From assembly GCF_001429505.1 (NCBI RefSeq), contig NZ_LMJW01000022.1, forward strand, positions 909,497 through 973,496: a DNA stretch of 64,000 nucleotides, in the 5' to 3' direction. The notes beneath the pieces are model-generated. The model made no database searches. It was not told the DNA's origin and saw only the letters and a program-made list of their open reading frames with translations. The position numbers and the translations under genes are program-made. Each line of letters begins with the position of its first letter. The first letter of the stretch is position 1. The DNA is from Allobosea sp. Root483D1. Its GTDB lineage: Bacteria > Pseudomonadota > Alphaproteobacteria > Rhizobiales > Beijerinckiaceae. Below, piece after piece: positions 42,106 through 51,690 of this stretch.

Positions 42106-42155
42106 TGTGCTGATTTATTGGACAAATGCTGCGCCGCGCAAGAGAATTTCACGTC

Positions 42156-42172
42156 ATATTGCAATGCAATAT
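42156..42172. promoter_or_regulatory. Perfect palindrome ATATTGCAATGCAATAT
   Basis: A 17-base palindrome (8-bp arms, single central base) in the divergent promoter region of dusB-ntrBC and ispDF. It is AT-rich amid GC-rich sequence and lies 51 bases before the dusB start and 117 before ispDF. It looks like a dimer-binding site; the regulator is unknown. Confidence 0.5.
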
Positions 42173-42288
42173 CCACATGTGCGGCAAGGGCTCGCGGCGC
42201 CGCCTCCTGCTTCCGAACGGCGACGGCTTGGCGGCAGGCCTTTGCCGTCCTATCAGCGAGGCCCTGAATAGCGGAGCCAAGAGGATCG

Positions 42289-43482
42289 ATGACACCGGCC
42301 ATCGCAGCCCTGATTGTTGCCGCCGGGCGCGGATTGCGCGCCGGCGCCGAGGCTTCCAAGCAGTATCGGCAGCTTGGCGGCGCGCCTGTCCTGTGCCGCA
42401 CGCTTGCTCCGTTCCTTGCCGACGATCGCATCGGCACGGTGCTGGTGGTGATCGGCGCTGGCGACGGCGTTCGCTACGACGAGGCGATCGGCCATCTGCC
42501 GGAAGCGACCCGTGGCCAGCTGACCAGACCGATCGACGGCGGTGAGACCCGGCAGGATTCGGTTCGCGCCGGGCTGGAGGCGCTCGCGGCCACAGGGTTC
42601 GACGGCTGTGTGCTCGTGCATGACGCTGCCCGCCCGTTCGTCTCGCCGGCCCTGATCGAGCGGGCGCTTGCGGCAAGCACTGAGCATGTCGCCGCCATCC
42701 CGGCGCTCGCCGTCACCGACACCGTCAAGCGCGTCGACGCCGCCGGCCGCATCGAGGAAACCCTGCCGCGCGAGCAGCTCGTCTTCGTGCAGACGCCGCA
42801 GGCCTTCGCCTTCCAGCCCCTGCTCGCCGCGCACAGGGACGCGCATGCGGCCGCTGCCGGCGGCTTCACCGACGATTCCGCCATCATGGAATGGGCAGGC
42901 CACTGGGTCGCGACCTTCGCCGGAGATGCGATGAACCTGAAGCTGACCTATCCCGGCGATTTCGAACTGGCCGAGCAGCGCCTCGCCCGCCCGCTCGTGA
43001 CCCGCACCGGCACCGGCTACGACGTCCACGCCTTCAGCGACGGCGACCATGTCTGGCTCGGCGGCGTCCGGATCCCGCATAGCCGTGGCGTCACCGCTCA
43101 TTCGGACGGCGACGTCGCCCTGCACGCGCTCACCGACGCCGTGCTGGGGGCCTTGGCCGACGGCGACATCGGCAGCCACTTCCCGCCGAGCGATCCGCAA
43201 TGGCGCGGCGCCTCCTCCGATCGCTTTCTCGCCTTCGCGGCGGACCGCGTCCGGCAGCGCGGCGGCAGGATCGACCATCTCGACCTGACCGTCATCTGCG
43301 AAGGGCCGAAGGTCGGCCCGCATCGCGAGGCGATCCGCGCCCGCATCGCCGAGATCGCCGGCCTGCGTCTCGACCAGGTCGGGGCCAAGGCGACGACCTC
43401 GGAGCGCCTCGGCTTCACCGGGCGTGGCGAGGGCCTCGCCGCGCTCGCCACCGCCACCATCCGCCTGCCCGAGCCGGAGTGA
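42289..43482 (+). CDS. ispDF: Bifunctional IspD/IspF, MEP-pathway enzyme
   Basis: A 397-residue fusion of two isoprenoid-precursor enzymes. Residues 1-230 are the cytidylyltransferase IspD (AALIVAAGRGLRAGAEASKQYRQLGG, VLVHDAARPFVS, QTPQAF), and residues 237-397 are the cyclodiphosphate synthase IspF. IspF metal ligands Asp245 and His247 lie in GTGYDVHAF, with SDGDVALHALTDA and IGSHFPPSD following. Such fusions occur in alphaproteobacteria and Campylobacter relatives. The TGA is 4 bases before the cinA-like ATG, so the two are probably co-transcribed. Confidence 0.96.
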   Translation: MTPAIAALIVAAGRGLRAGAEASKQYRQLGGAPVLCRTLAPFLADDRIGTVLVVIGAGDGVRYDEAIGHLPEATRGQLTRPIDGGETRQDSVRAGLEALAATGFDGCVLVHDAARPFVSPALIERALAASTEHVAAIPALAVTDTVKRVDAAGRIEETLPREQLVFVQTPQAFAFQPLLAAHRDAHAAAAGGFTDDSAIMEWAGHWVATFAGDAMNLKLTYPGDFELAEQRLARPLVTRTGTGYDVHAFSDGDHVWLGGVRIPHSRGVTAHSDGDVALHALTDAVLGALADGDIGSHFPPSDPQWRGASSDRFLAFAADRVRQRGGRIDHLDLTVICEGPKVGPHREAIRARIAEIAGLRLDQVGAKATTSERLGFTGRGEGLAALATATIRLPEPE

Positions 43483-43486
43483 GGCC

Positions 43487-43984
43487 ATGTTCGATCTCGA
43501 CATCCGTTCGCTTGCCGCCGAACTGCTGAACATCTCCCGCGAACGCGGCATCACCGTCGCAACGGTCGAATCCTGCACGGGCGGGCTCGTCGCAGGCGCG
43601 CTGACGGCGATTTCCGGCTCGTCCAGCATGGTGCTCGGCGGCCTCGTCACCTATTCCAACGAGGCGAAGACAGTGCTGGCCGGCGTTCCGGCCGAATTGA
43701 TCCGCCGGCATGGCGCGGTCAGCGAGCCGGTCGCGCGCGCCATGGCGGAGGGCGGCCGGGAGCGCTTGTCGTCACGGCTCGCCGTCTCGATCACCGGTAT
43801 CGCCGGCCCGGACGGCGGCAGTGAAGCGAAGCCGGTCGGGCTGGTACATTTTGCCTGCGCCAACGGCGCGACGACACTGCACCGCGAAAAGCGATTCGGC
43901 GCCCAGGGGCGCGACGAGATCAGGCGCCTCAGCGTGCTGGAGGCGCTCGACCTGCTGCGCGAGGCTTCGCTCAGCCTGAAGTGA
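43487..43984 (+). CDS. CinA-family protein, stand-alone nicotinamide-nucleotide amidase domain
   Basis: A 165-residue protein that corresponds to the C-terminal (PncC) domain of CinA, which deamidates nicotinamide mononucleotide. Family motifs are TVATVESCTGGLVAGALT (with the catalytic serine/cysteine region), GGLVTYSNEAKTVLAGV and VSITGIAGPDGGSEAKPVGLVHFA. The N-terminal MoCF-like domain of full CinA is absent, as in E. coli PncC/YgaD, so this is a complete short enzyme rather than a fragment. It follows ispDF by 4 bases. Its end overlaps the convergent ratA gene by 14 bases. Confidence 0.92.
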   Translation: MFDLDIRSLAAELLNISRERGITVATVESCTGGLVAGALTAISGSSSMVLGGLVTYSNEAKTVLAGVPAELIRRHGAVSEPVARAMAEGGRERLSSRLAVSITGIAGPDGGSEAKPVGLVHFACANGATTLHREKRFGAQGRDEIRRLSVLEALDLLREASLSLK

Positions 43985-44450
43985 TCGAGGCGGTCGCGCC
44001 GCCAAGGCCGTAGATCATGTCCGCGCGCTTCTCGAAGGCTTCGGCGAACTTGCGGAAAGCCTTGTCGAACATCGCGCCCATCAGCAGGCCGAGCATGCGG
44101 CTGGCGAATTCGTAGGAGATGAAGAAACCGACCTCACAGCCGGGATCGAGCGGCTTGAAGCTCCAGCGATTCTCGAGATAGCGGAACGGTCCGTCGACAT
44201 ACTCCACCAGGATCTTGCGATTGGCGGGGTCGAGCGTGACGCGGCTGGTGAAGGTCTCGCGGATCGCCTTGTAGCCGACCGTCATGTCGGCGAGCAGCAC
44301 CTCGCCGCCGCCCTCACGCGGTGTGCGCCGGCGGACCGTCAGTCCCTCGCAGAGCGGCAGGAACTGCGGATACTTCTCCACATCCGCCACGAGCGCATAC
44401 ATCTCTGCGGGCGAATGCTTCACCCGGCGGGTGCTGTTGAACATCGGCAT
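43971..44450 (-). CDS. RatA/Coq10-family START-domain protein
   Basis: A 159-residue START-like protein (polyketide cyclase/Coq10 family). The start MPMFNSTRRVKHSPAEMYALVADVEKYPQFLPLCEGLTV and the segments VGYKAIRETFTSRVTLDP and YVDGPFRYLENRWSFKP match the RatA/Coq10 group. Eukaryotic Coq10 binds ubiquinone and helps respiration; E. coli RatA was reported to block ribosome association. In alphaproteobacteria a Coq10-like role is as likely as a toxin role, and no RatB partner is next to it. It lies 14 bases after lipA in the same operon sense, consistent with respiratory metabolism. Confidence 0.9.
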   Translation of the reverse strand: MPMFNSTRRVKHSPAEMYALVADVEKYPQFLPLCEGLTVRRRTPREGGGEVLLADMTVGYKAIRETFTSRVTLDPANRKILVEYVDGPFRYLENRWSFKPLDPGCEVGFFISYEFASRMLGLLMGAMFDKAFRKFAEAFEKRADMIYGLGGATASITSG

Positions 44451-44464
44451 GGGACTTAAGCCGA

Positions 44465-45469
44465 TCAGCCGCCGAGCTTGGCCGCGCGCGCCGCCTTCAG
44501 CCGGGCGAAGTCCTCGCCGGCATGGTGCGAGGAGCGCGTCAGCGGCGTCGAGGAAACCATCAGGAAGCCCTTCACATAGGCGATGGTCTCGAAGCTCTTG
44601 AACTCGTCCGGGGTGACGAAGCGCATGACCGCATGATGCTTGCGCGACGGCGCCAGGTACTGGCCGATGGTGATGAAGTCGACCTCGGCCGAGCGCAGGT
44701 CGTCCATCAGTTGCAGGACCTCGTTCCGCTCCTCGCCGAGACCGACCATGATGCCGGACTTGGTGAAGATGGTCGGGTCGAGCTCCTTCACCTGCTGCAG
44801 CAGCCTGAGCGAGTGGAAATAGCGGGCTCCGGGGCGCACCTTCAGGTACTTGCCAGGCACCGTCTCGAGATTGTGGTTGAAGACGTCGGGCTTGGCCGCG
44901 ACGACGACTTCGAGCGCGCCGGGCTTGCGCAGGAAGTCGGGCGTCAGGATCTCGATCGTCGTGCCGGGCGAGGCCTTGCGGATCGCCCTGATCACCTGCG
45001 CAAAATGCTCGGCGCCGCCATCCTTGAGGTCATCGCGATCGACCGAGGTGATCACGACATGTTCCAGGCCGAGCTTGGCGACGGCGTCGGCGACCTTGCG
45101 CGGCTCCTCATGGTCGAGCGCCGCGGGCACGCCGGTCTTGACGTTGCAGAAGGCACAGGCGCGCGTGCAGGTGTCGCCCATGATCATGAAGGTGGCGTGC
45201 TTCTTCTCCCAGCACTCACCGATATTGGGGCAGCCCGCCTCCTCACAGACGGTGACGAGCTTCTCGGCCTTCACGATCTTCTGGGTCTCGGCCCATTTCG
45301 GCGAGCCCGGTGCCTTGACCCGGATCCAGTCCGGCTTGCGCAGGATCGGGTTTTCCGGCCGCTTCTGCTTTTCCGGATGGCGCAGCTCCACAGCCGGCTT
45401 CACCTCGGATTTCGGGTTGCCGGCATTGGGGCGCGGATCGCGGTTGAGGAGATCGAGCACGACGGCCAT
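44465..45469 (-). CDS. lipA: Lipoyl synthase LipA
   Basis: A 334-residue radical-SAM enzyme that inserts two sulfurs into octanoyl-bound lipoyl domains. The auxiliary cluster motif is CEEAGCPNIGEC (C-x4-C-x5-C), the radical-SAM motif CTRACAFC (C-x3-C-x2-C), and the C-terminal RSSHHAG supplies the serine ligand. The start at 45469 (MAVVLDLLNRDPRP) is favoured; an extra 14 residues upstream are possible but unusual. Its products modify the lipoyl domains of the PDH E2 and E1-beta subunits encoded at 48830-51624. It precedes ratA by 14 bases on the same strand. Confidence 0.97.
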   Translation of the reverse strand: MAVVLDLLNRDPRPNAGNPKSEVKPAVELRHPEKQKRPENPILRKPDWIRVKAPGSPKWAETQKIVKAEKLVTVCEEAGCPNIGECWEKKHATFMIMGDTCTRACAFCNVKTGVPAALDHEEPRKVADAVAKLGLEHVVITSVDRDDLKDGGAEHFAQVIRAIRKASPGTTIEILTPDFLRKPGALEVVVAAKPDVFNHNLETVPGKYLKVRPGARYFHSLRLLQQVKELDPTIFTKSGIMVGLGEERNEVLQLMDDLRSAEVDFITIGQYLAPSRKHHAVMRFVTPDEFKSFETIAYVKGFLMVSSTPLTRSSHHAGEDFARLKAARAAKLGG

Positions 45470-45564
45470 GGACGGGTCCGTAATTGGCGCCGCGCAACAG
45501 GGCGCGGCCACTCCCGTCTAGCTAATGCCGAAGTGCGGCGCGGGCAACCCGCGCGCACCGGGAG

Positions 45565-45840
45565 TCAGTTGCGCACCGCGCGCCAGACCACGATGAGCAG
45601 GCAGGCGCCGGCGATCGCAGCGGTCAGGGTGCGCCAGAAGCCGAAGACCGGGATATCCAGCAGTTCGGCGATCCGGCTGCCGACGAAGGAGCCGGCGACT
45701 CCAACGATCATGTTGGTGAAGAGCCCGTGATCCGACGAAGTGACGCGCTCGGCGATCCAGCCGGCGATCATGCCGATCAGCAGCGTCATGAAGAAGCCGT
45801 AGCCCGGCGTGCCGAGCGCGGCATAAATCTGGTCGTTCAT
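45565..45840 (-). CDS. GlsB/YeaQ/YmgE family stress-response membrane protein
   Basis: A 91-residue small inner-membrane protein of the transglycosylase-associated (Transgly_assoc) family. Three hydrophobic segments are visible, FMTLLIGMIAGWIAERVTS, LFTNMIVGVAGSFVGSRIAELL and FWRTLTAAIAGACLLIVVWRA. The glycine-rich GMIAGWIAE and GVAGSFVGS match the family pattern. Function is unclear although such genes are often stress-induced. It is the first of three similar genes in the same direction (also 45916 and 46298), though spaced widely enough to have separate promoters. Confidence 0.88.
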   Translation of the reverse strand: MNDQIYAALGTPGYGFFMTLLIGMIAGWIAERVTSSDHGLFTNMIVGVAGSFVGSRIAELLDIPVFGFWRTLTAAIAGACLLIVVWRAVRN

Positions 45841-45915
45841 GGTAGTCCCCCTGCCCTCGAAGGCCGGCCATCCGGCCGCCGTTCACAACGCACCGAGCGT
45901 CGCTTGGTTCCTGCT

Positions 45916-46251
45916 TCAGGCGATGAAGCGCGCCAGCAGCACGACCAGGATCGCGCCGATCACCGCCATCGCCATCGAATCGAGAAAACGGTAGCCGGTG
46001 CTCGCCCGCCAGCCGGTGAGGTGGACAATGCCCTGCCCGACCAGCATGCCGAGCAGGCCGACCACGGCATGGCGCAGGAAGCCGCCGCCACCGACGACGA
46101 TACTGGCGATGAAGCCCGCGGCAGTGCCGAACGCGACCGGTGGCAGCAGCCGGCGCCAGTCGAACGTCAGACCCCGCCGTGGAGGCAGGATCTCGACCTT
46201 CTCGTCTGGGACGATCTTGTCGGGCTTGGCGGATTTTCGGGCGCGGCTCAT
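45916..46251 (-). CDS. GlsB-like small membrane protein with N-terminal extension
   Basis: A 111-residue protein. The first 36 residues are charged (SRARKSAKPDKIVPDEKVEILPPRRG) and probably cytoplasmic. They are followed by three hydrophobic segments, LPPVAFGTAAGFIASIVVGGGGFLRHAVVGLLGMLVGQGIVHL and FLDSMAMAVIGAILVVLLARFIA. The core GFIASIVVGGGGFLRHAVVGLLGMLVG closely tracks the 46298 protein, and the ends ILVVLLARFIA and IVVVFLARLVA are also alike, so it is an extended paralogue. Function unknown. Confidence 0.82.
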   Translation of the reverse strand: MSRARKSAKPDKIVPDEKVEILPPRRGLTFDWRRLLPPVAFGTAAGFIASIVVGGGGFLRHAVVGLLGMLVGQGIVHLTGWRASTGYRFLDSMAMAVIGAILVVLLARFIA

Positions 46252-46297
46252 CGGCGGGATATGGCCTGTGCCGCGCCTGAATTCCAGCGCCCGGCGA

Positions 46298-46546
46298 TCA
46301 GGCGACCAACCGGGCCAGGAACACCACCACGATCGCCCCGATCGTCGCCGTGATAATCTGCGAGATCAGCGGGTTGCCGATGCCGAGGTTGATGCCGAGC
46401 GCCGACAAAAGGAAGCTGCCGACGAAGGCGCCGATCAGGCCGGTGATGATGTAGCGGATCAGCCCGCCGCCACCCATGACGATGCTGGCGAGCCAACCGG
46501 CGACGGCGCCGATAGCGATGGCAACCAGAATTGCACGCAAATCCAT
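46298..46546 (-). CDS. GlsB/YeaQ/YmgE family stress-response membrane protein
   Basis: An 82-residue inner-membrane protein with three hydrophobic segments, beginning MDLRAILVAIAIGAVAGWLASIVMGGGG, then IITGLIGAFVGSFLLSALGI and IITATIGAIVVVFLARLVA. The family signature GAVAGWLASIVMGGGG and GLIGAFVG are clear. It is the compact form of the extended protein encoded at 45916. Three related genes within 1 kb suggest local duplication. Role unknown, perhaps envelope stress. Confidence 0.9.
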   Translation of the reverse strand: MDLRAILVAIAIGAVAGWLASIVMGGGGLIRYIITGLIGAFVGSFLLSALGINLGIGNPLISQIITATIGAIVVVFLARLVA

Positions 46547-46616
46547 GACAACCCTCCCGATCAGGCCCTAATCATTGCCGGGCCGGGGTGAAGCGCGGAT
46601 GAATGCGCGTTCCGGC

Positions 46617-48056
46617 TCAGGCGTTCAGCACCTTGCCATAGGCGTCGAGCACAGCCTCCTTCATCGTCTCCGACAGGGTCGGATGCGGGAAGATGGTGTG
46701 CATCAGCTCTTCCTCGGTGGTCTCGAGGTTCATCGCGACGACGAAGCCCTGGATCAGCTCGGTGACTTCCGCGCCGACCATATGGGCGCCGAGCAGCTTG
46801 CCGGTCTTGCCGTCGAAGATCGTCTTGACCATGCCGCTGTCTTCGCCGAGCGCCACAGCCTTGCCGTTGGCGACGAAGTTGAAGCGGCCGACCTTGAGTT
46901 CGTGGCCGGCCTCCTTGGCCTTCGCCTCAGTCAGGCCGACGCTGGCGATCTGCGGGTGGCAATAGGTGCAGCCCGGGATCATCGCCTTGTCCATCGGGTG
47001 CGGATGCAGGCCCTTGATCGCCTCGACGCAGATCACTGCCTCATGCTCGGCCTTGTGCGCCAGCATCGGCGGGCCGGCGACATCGCCGATCGCATAGATG
47101 CCCTTCACATTGGTACGGCAGAGCCCGTCGATGGCGATCACGCCGCGATCGAGCTTCACGCCGAGCGCCTCCAGGCCGAGATTCTCGACATTGGCGACGA
47201 CGCCGACCGCAGAGATCATCCGCTCGGCTTGAATTGTCTGCTTGTTGCCCTTGTCGTCCTCGACATGGGCGGTGACGGAGTTCGCCGACTTCTCGACCTT
47301 GGTGACCTTGGTCGAGGTCAGGATCTTCATGCCCTGCTTCTCGAAGGCCTTTCGGGCGAAGGCACCGATCTCGGCATCCTCCACCGGCACGACCTGCGGC
47401 AGGACCTCGACCACCGTCACCTCGGCGCCGAGCGTGCGATAGAAGGAGGCGAATTCGATTCCGATCGCACCCGAACCCATCACCACCAGCGATTTCGGCA
47501 TGGTCGGCGGCACCAGCGCCTCGAAATAGGTCCAGATCAGCTTGCCGTCCGGCTCCAGCCCGGGCAGCGCGCGCGGGCGGGCGCCGGTCGCGACAATGAT
47601 GTGGTCGGCGGTGTAGGTGCCCTCGCCCTTGGCGCCCTTCGGCACCGGCCCCTGCGGCTGCATCGCCGGCTTCTTGGTCGGCGCGACCACGATCGTGTTG
47701 GCCTTGGTGAGCTTGGCCTCGCCCCAGATCACGTCGACCTTGTTCTTCTTCATCAGGAACTGGACGCCGTTGTTCATCCTGACCGCGATGCCGCGCGAAC
47801 GCTTCACCACGGCCTCCAGATCGGCCTTGAACGAGCCTTCCAGCACCAGCCCGTAATCCTTGGCGTGCTGGCCATAGTGCAGGATCTCGGCCGAGCGCAG
47901 CAGCGCCTTGGTCGGGATGCAGCCCCAGTTCGAGCAGATGCCGGCAAGGTGCTCGCGCTCGACGATCGCCGTCTTGAAGCCGAGCTGCGCCGCGCGAATC
48001 GCCGCGACATAGCCGCCGGGGCCGGAGCCGATGATGATGATGTCGTAGTCAGCCAT
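46617..48056 (-). CDS. lpdA: Dihydrolipoamide dehydrogenase (PDH E3)
   Basis: A 479-residue FAD enzyme that reoxidises dihydrolipoyl groups of E2, passing electrons to NAD. FAD motif IIIGSGPGGYVAAIRAAQLG at the start, the redox-active disulfide in GICSNWGCIPTKALLRSAEIL, NAD-binding GSGAIGIEFASFYRTLGAEVTVVE, and the C-terminal dimer interface with catalytic histidine HPHPTLSET. GICSNWGC replaces the common GTCLNVGC, as seen in other alphaproteobacterial PDH-linked E3 enzymes. It ends the operon pdhA-pdhB-pdhC-GDSL-lpdA, 74 bases after the hydrolase. A third E3-type gene elsewhere cannot be excluded. Confidence 0.96.
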   Translation of the reverse strand: MADYDIIIIGSGPGGYVAAIRAAQLGFKTAIVEREHLAGICSNWGCIPTKALLRSAEILHYGQHAKDYGLVLEGSFKADLEAVVKRSRGIAVRMNNGVQFLMKKNKVDVIWGEAKLTKANTIVVAPTKKPAMQPQGPVPKGAKGEGTYTADHIIVATGARPRALPGLEPDGKLIWTYFEALVPPTMPKSLVVMGSGAIGIEFASFYRTLGAEVTVVEVLPQVVPVEDAEIGAFARKAFEKQGMKILTSTKVTKVEKSANSVTAHVEDDKGNKQTIQAERMISAVGVVANVENLGLEALGVKLDRGVIAIDGLCRTNVKGIYAIGDVAGPPMLAHKAEHEAVICVEAIKGLHPHPMDKAMIPGCTYCHPQIASVGLTEAKAKEAGHELKVGRFNFVANGKAVALGEDSGMVKTIFDGKTGKLLGAHMVGAEVTELIQGFVVAMNLETTEEELMHTIFPHPTLSETMKEAVLDAYGKVLNA

Positions 48057-48130
48057 GGGAGATGCCTCGGCTCTTTCTGCCCATTGCGGGCAGTGTTGAT
48101 GTGCGGGGCTGGGCCCCGGTCGAATTTCGT

Positions 48131-48823
48131 CTACGGGCCAGCGATCCGCAGCGCCGGCCCGCGCGCCGGCAGCGGCAGGCCGAGCAGGCCGTCGACCACG
48201 GGCGCGAGCGCGAGGCCGATCGCGCGGGTATTGTCGGCGTCGAGATGGATGCCGTCCGCGCCGGTCACGGTCGCGACCGCCGCCGCGTCGAAGAAGTTGA
48301 CGCCGATCTCGTCGGCGATGCGGCGGTAATAGGTCGCCAGCAGCGCCATCTTCTCGGGCGCCCCCTCCATGAAGAAGTTGGCCTCGTGCTCGGGATCATC
48401 CGGCCTGCGCACCAGCGGCGGCGCGACGATCAGCACCTCCGGCACCGGCATGCCTGGCTCGACCGGCGGTCTCTGCGCCACCTGCGCCAGCATCCGCATC
48501 GAACGGGCGACGTCGTAGGGCGCCAGCGAGTGCTGACGCTGGCAGTCGTTCGTGCCGAGCATCAGGATGACGAGATCGAGCGGCGCATGACACTCGATGA
48601 AGAGCGGCAGCAGCGAGATGCCGGAGCGATAGGGACGCAGCGGATCGTCGAGCGCGATCCGCCGGCCGTTGAGACCTTCCTCGATCACCGTGGCATAGCC
48701 GCCGAGCGCCTTCTCGAGCACGCGCGGCCAGCGCACATCGTCGCCATGCCGCTCCGGCCGGTTGGCGATGCGGCCCCAGGTCAGGGAATCGCCGAAAGCA
48801 AGGATGCGAGCCTGGCGGGTCAT
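48131..48823 (-). CDS. SGNH/GDSL hydrolase in the PDH operon
   Basis: A 230-residue SGNH-fold esterase. Block I is ILAFGDSLTWG (catalytic serine), block III GTNDCQRQH and block V DGIHLDADNTRAIG (catalytic Asp-His). No signal peptide is seen, so it is cytoplasmic. Homologues are annotated arylesterase. It lies 6 bases after pdhC and 74 before lpdA, inside the pyruvate dehydrogenase operon. It may be a housekeeping esterase carried along, or may act on an acyl or lipoyl ester; nothing in the sequence decides this. Confidence 0.88.
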   Translation of the reverse strand: MTRQARILAFGDSLTWGRIANRPERHGDDVRWPRVLEKALGGYATVIEEGLNGRRIALDDPLRPYRSGISLLPLFIECHAPLDLVILMLGTNDCQRQHSLAPYDVARSMRMLAQVAQRPPVEPGMPVPEVLIVAPPLVRRPDDPEHEANFFMEGAPEKMALLATYYRRIADEIGVNFFDAAAVATVTGADGIHLDADNTRAIGLALAPVVDGLLGLPLPARGPALRIAGP

Positions 48824-48829
48824 CGCCGC

Positions 48830-50200
48830 CTACACCAGCATCGCCATCGGCTTCTCGATATAGCCCTTGAAGGCTTGCAGCAGCTCGGCGCCGAGCGCGC
48901 CGTCAACGGCGCGGTGGTCGGTCGAGAGCGTCACCGACATCACGGTCGCGACGGCCGGCTGGCCGCCCTTGACGATGACGCGCTGCTCGCCGGCGCCGAC
49001 CGCCAGGATCGTCGCATGCGGCGGGTTCACCACAGCGGCGAAGTCCTTGATGCCGAACATGCCGAGATTGGAAACGGCCGTGGTGCCGCCCTGGTACTCT
49101 TCGGGCTTCAGCTTGCGCGCCTTAGCCCGTGCCGCCATGTCCTTCATCTCATTGGAGATCTGGGAGAGCGTCTTGTGGCAGGCGTCGCGGATGATCGGCG
49201 TGATCAGCCCGCCCGGAATCGAGACCGCGACGCCGACATCGGCGTGCTTGTGCTTCAGCATCGCGCCTTCGGTCCAGGAGACGTTGGCATCGGGCACCGC
49301 CTTCAAGGCCAGGGCGAGAGCCTTGATCACCATGTCGTTGACCGAGAGCTTGTAGGCCGGCTTGCCGTCCTTCTCCGGCGCGGCGGCATTGAGCTCGGCG
49401 CGCAGCTTGAGCAGCGCGTCGAGCTCGCAATCGAGCGTGGCGTAAAAATGCGGGATGGTCTGCTTGGCTTCGGTCAGGCGCCGCGCGATCGTCTTGCGCA
49501 TGCCGTCATGCGGGATCTCTTCATAGGAGCCCGGCGCGAACAGCTTCTTGGTCTGCTCGTCCGAGGGGCCGGTCGCGAGCGGCGCGGCCGCAGGCTTCGG
49601 CGCGGCCGGAGCACTGGCTGCGGGAGCTGGCGCAGCCTTGGCCGCTCCGCCCTGCTTGGCGGCCTCGATGTCCTTCTCGACGATGCGGCCATGCGGGCCG
49701 GAGCCCTGGACCTTGCCGAGATCGATGCCGGCGTCCTTGGCGAGGCGGCGTGCCAGCGGCGAGGCGAACGGCCTGTCGCCGCCCACGCTCGGCCTGCCAC
49801 CGGTGTTGAACCCGGCCTCGGCGGTCATCTGCGGCGTCGATTCAGGCTTCGGTTCGGCCTTTGGCGCAGCGCCGTCCGCCTTGGGCGCTTCGGCCTTGGG
49901 CGTTTCGGCTTTCGGAGCATCGGCCTTGGCCGGTGCGGAAACGCTCTTGGCGTCCTCGCCCTCGCCGGCGATCACGCCGATCACCTCGTTGACGGCGACG
50001 TCGGCAGTGCCCTCAGGCACGACGATCTTGGCCAAAATGCCCTCGTCGACCGCCTCGACCTCCATGGTCGCCTTGTCGGTCTCGATCTCGGCGATGATGT
50101 CGCCGGACTTGATCGTGTCGCCTTCCTTCTTCAGCCACTTGGCGAGATTGCCCTTCTCCATCGTCGGAGAGAGCGCGGGCATCAGGATGTTGGTCGGCAT
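48830..50200 (-). CDS. pdhC: Pyruvate dehydrogenase E2, dihydrolipoamide acetyltransferase
   Basis: A 456-residue acetyltransferase core of the PDH complex. One lipoyl domain (residues 1-78) with lipoyl Lys43 in EIETDKATMEVEAVDEG; an Ala/Pro/Lys-rich linker (about 80-130); a peripheral subunit-binding domain (SPLARRLAKDAGIDLGKVQGSGPHGRI); a second linker; then the catalytic domain ending in DHRAVDGALGAELLQAFKGYIE with the HxxxDG active site. The gene follows pdhB by 14 bases. Its lipoyl domain is nearly the same as that of E1-beta. Confidence 0.96.
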   Translation of the reverse strand: MPTNILMPALSPTMEKGNLAKWLKKEGDTIKSGDIIAEIETDKATMEVEAVDEGILAKIVVPEGTADVAVNEVIGVIAGEGEDAKSVSAPAKADAPKAETPKAEAPKADGAAPKAEPKPESTPQMTAEAGFNTGGRPSVGGDRPFASPLARRLAKDAGIDLGKVQGSGPHGRIVEKDIEAAKQGGAAKAAPAPAASAPAAPKPAAAPLATGPSDEQTKKLFAPGSYEEIPHDGMRKTIARRLTEAKQTIPHFYATLDCELDALLKLRAELNAAAPEKDGKPAYKLSVNDMVIKALALALKAVPDANVSWTEGAMLKHKHADVGVAVSIPGGLITPIIRDACHKTLSQISNEMKDMAARAKARKLKPEEYQGGTTAVSNLGMFGIKDFAAVVNPPHATILAVGAGEQRVIVKGGQPAVATVMSVTLSTDHRAVDGALGAELLQAFKGYIEKPMAMLV

Positions 50201-50214
50201 CGGTCAGCCCTCTC

Positions 50215-51624
<1,410 letters not shown>

Positions 51625-51690
51625 GAACGCACCCGGAGTTCTGGAGTGGCCGCGAGGGCCTCGATGTCGGGGAGGAAGCGAGGCCCGGCT

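Noticed and set aside
43487..43984. A truncated, broken cinA gene
   Set aside because: The single-domain form is a normal family member, with a proper start and stop and full amidase motifs.
43971..44450. A complete RatAB toxin-antitoxin module
   Set aside because: No ratB-like gene is adjacent; the context of lipA fits a Coq10-like role at least as well.
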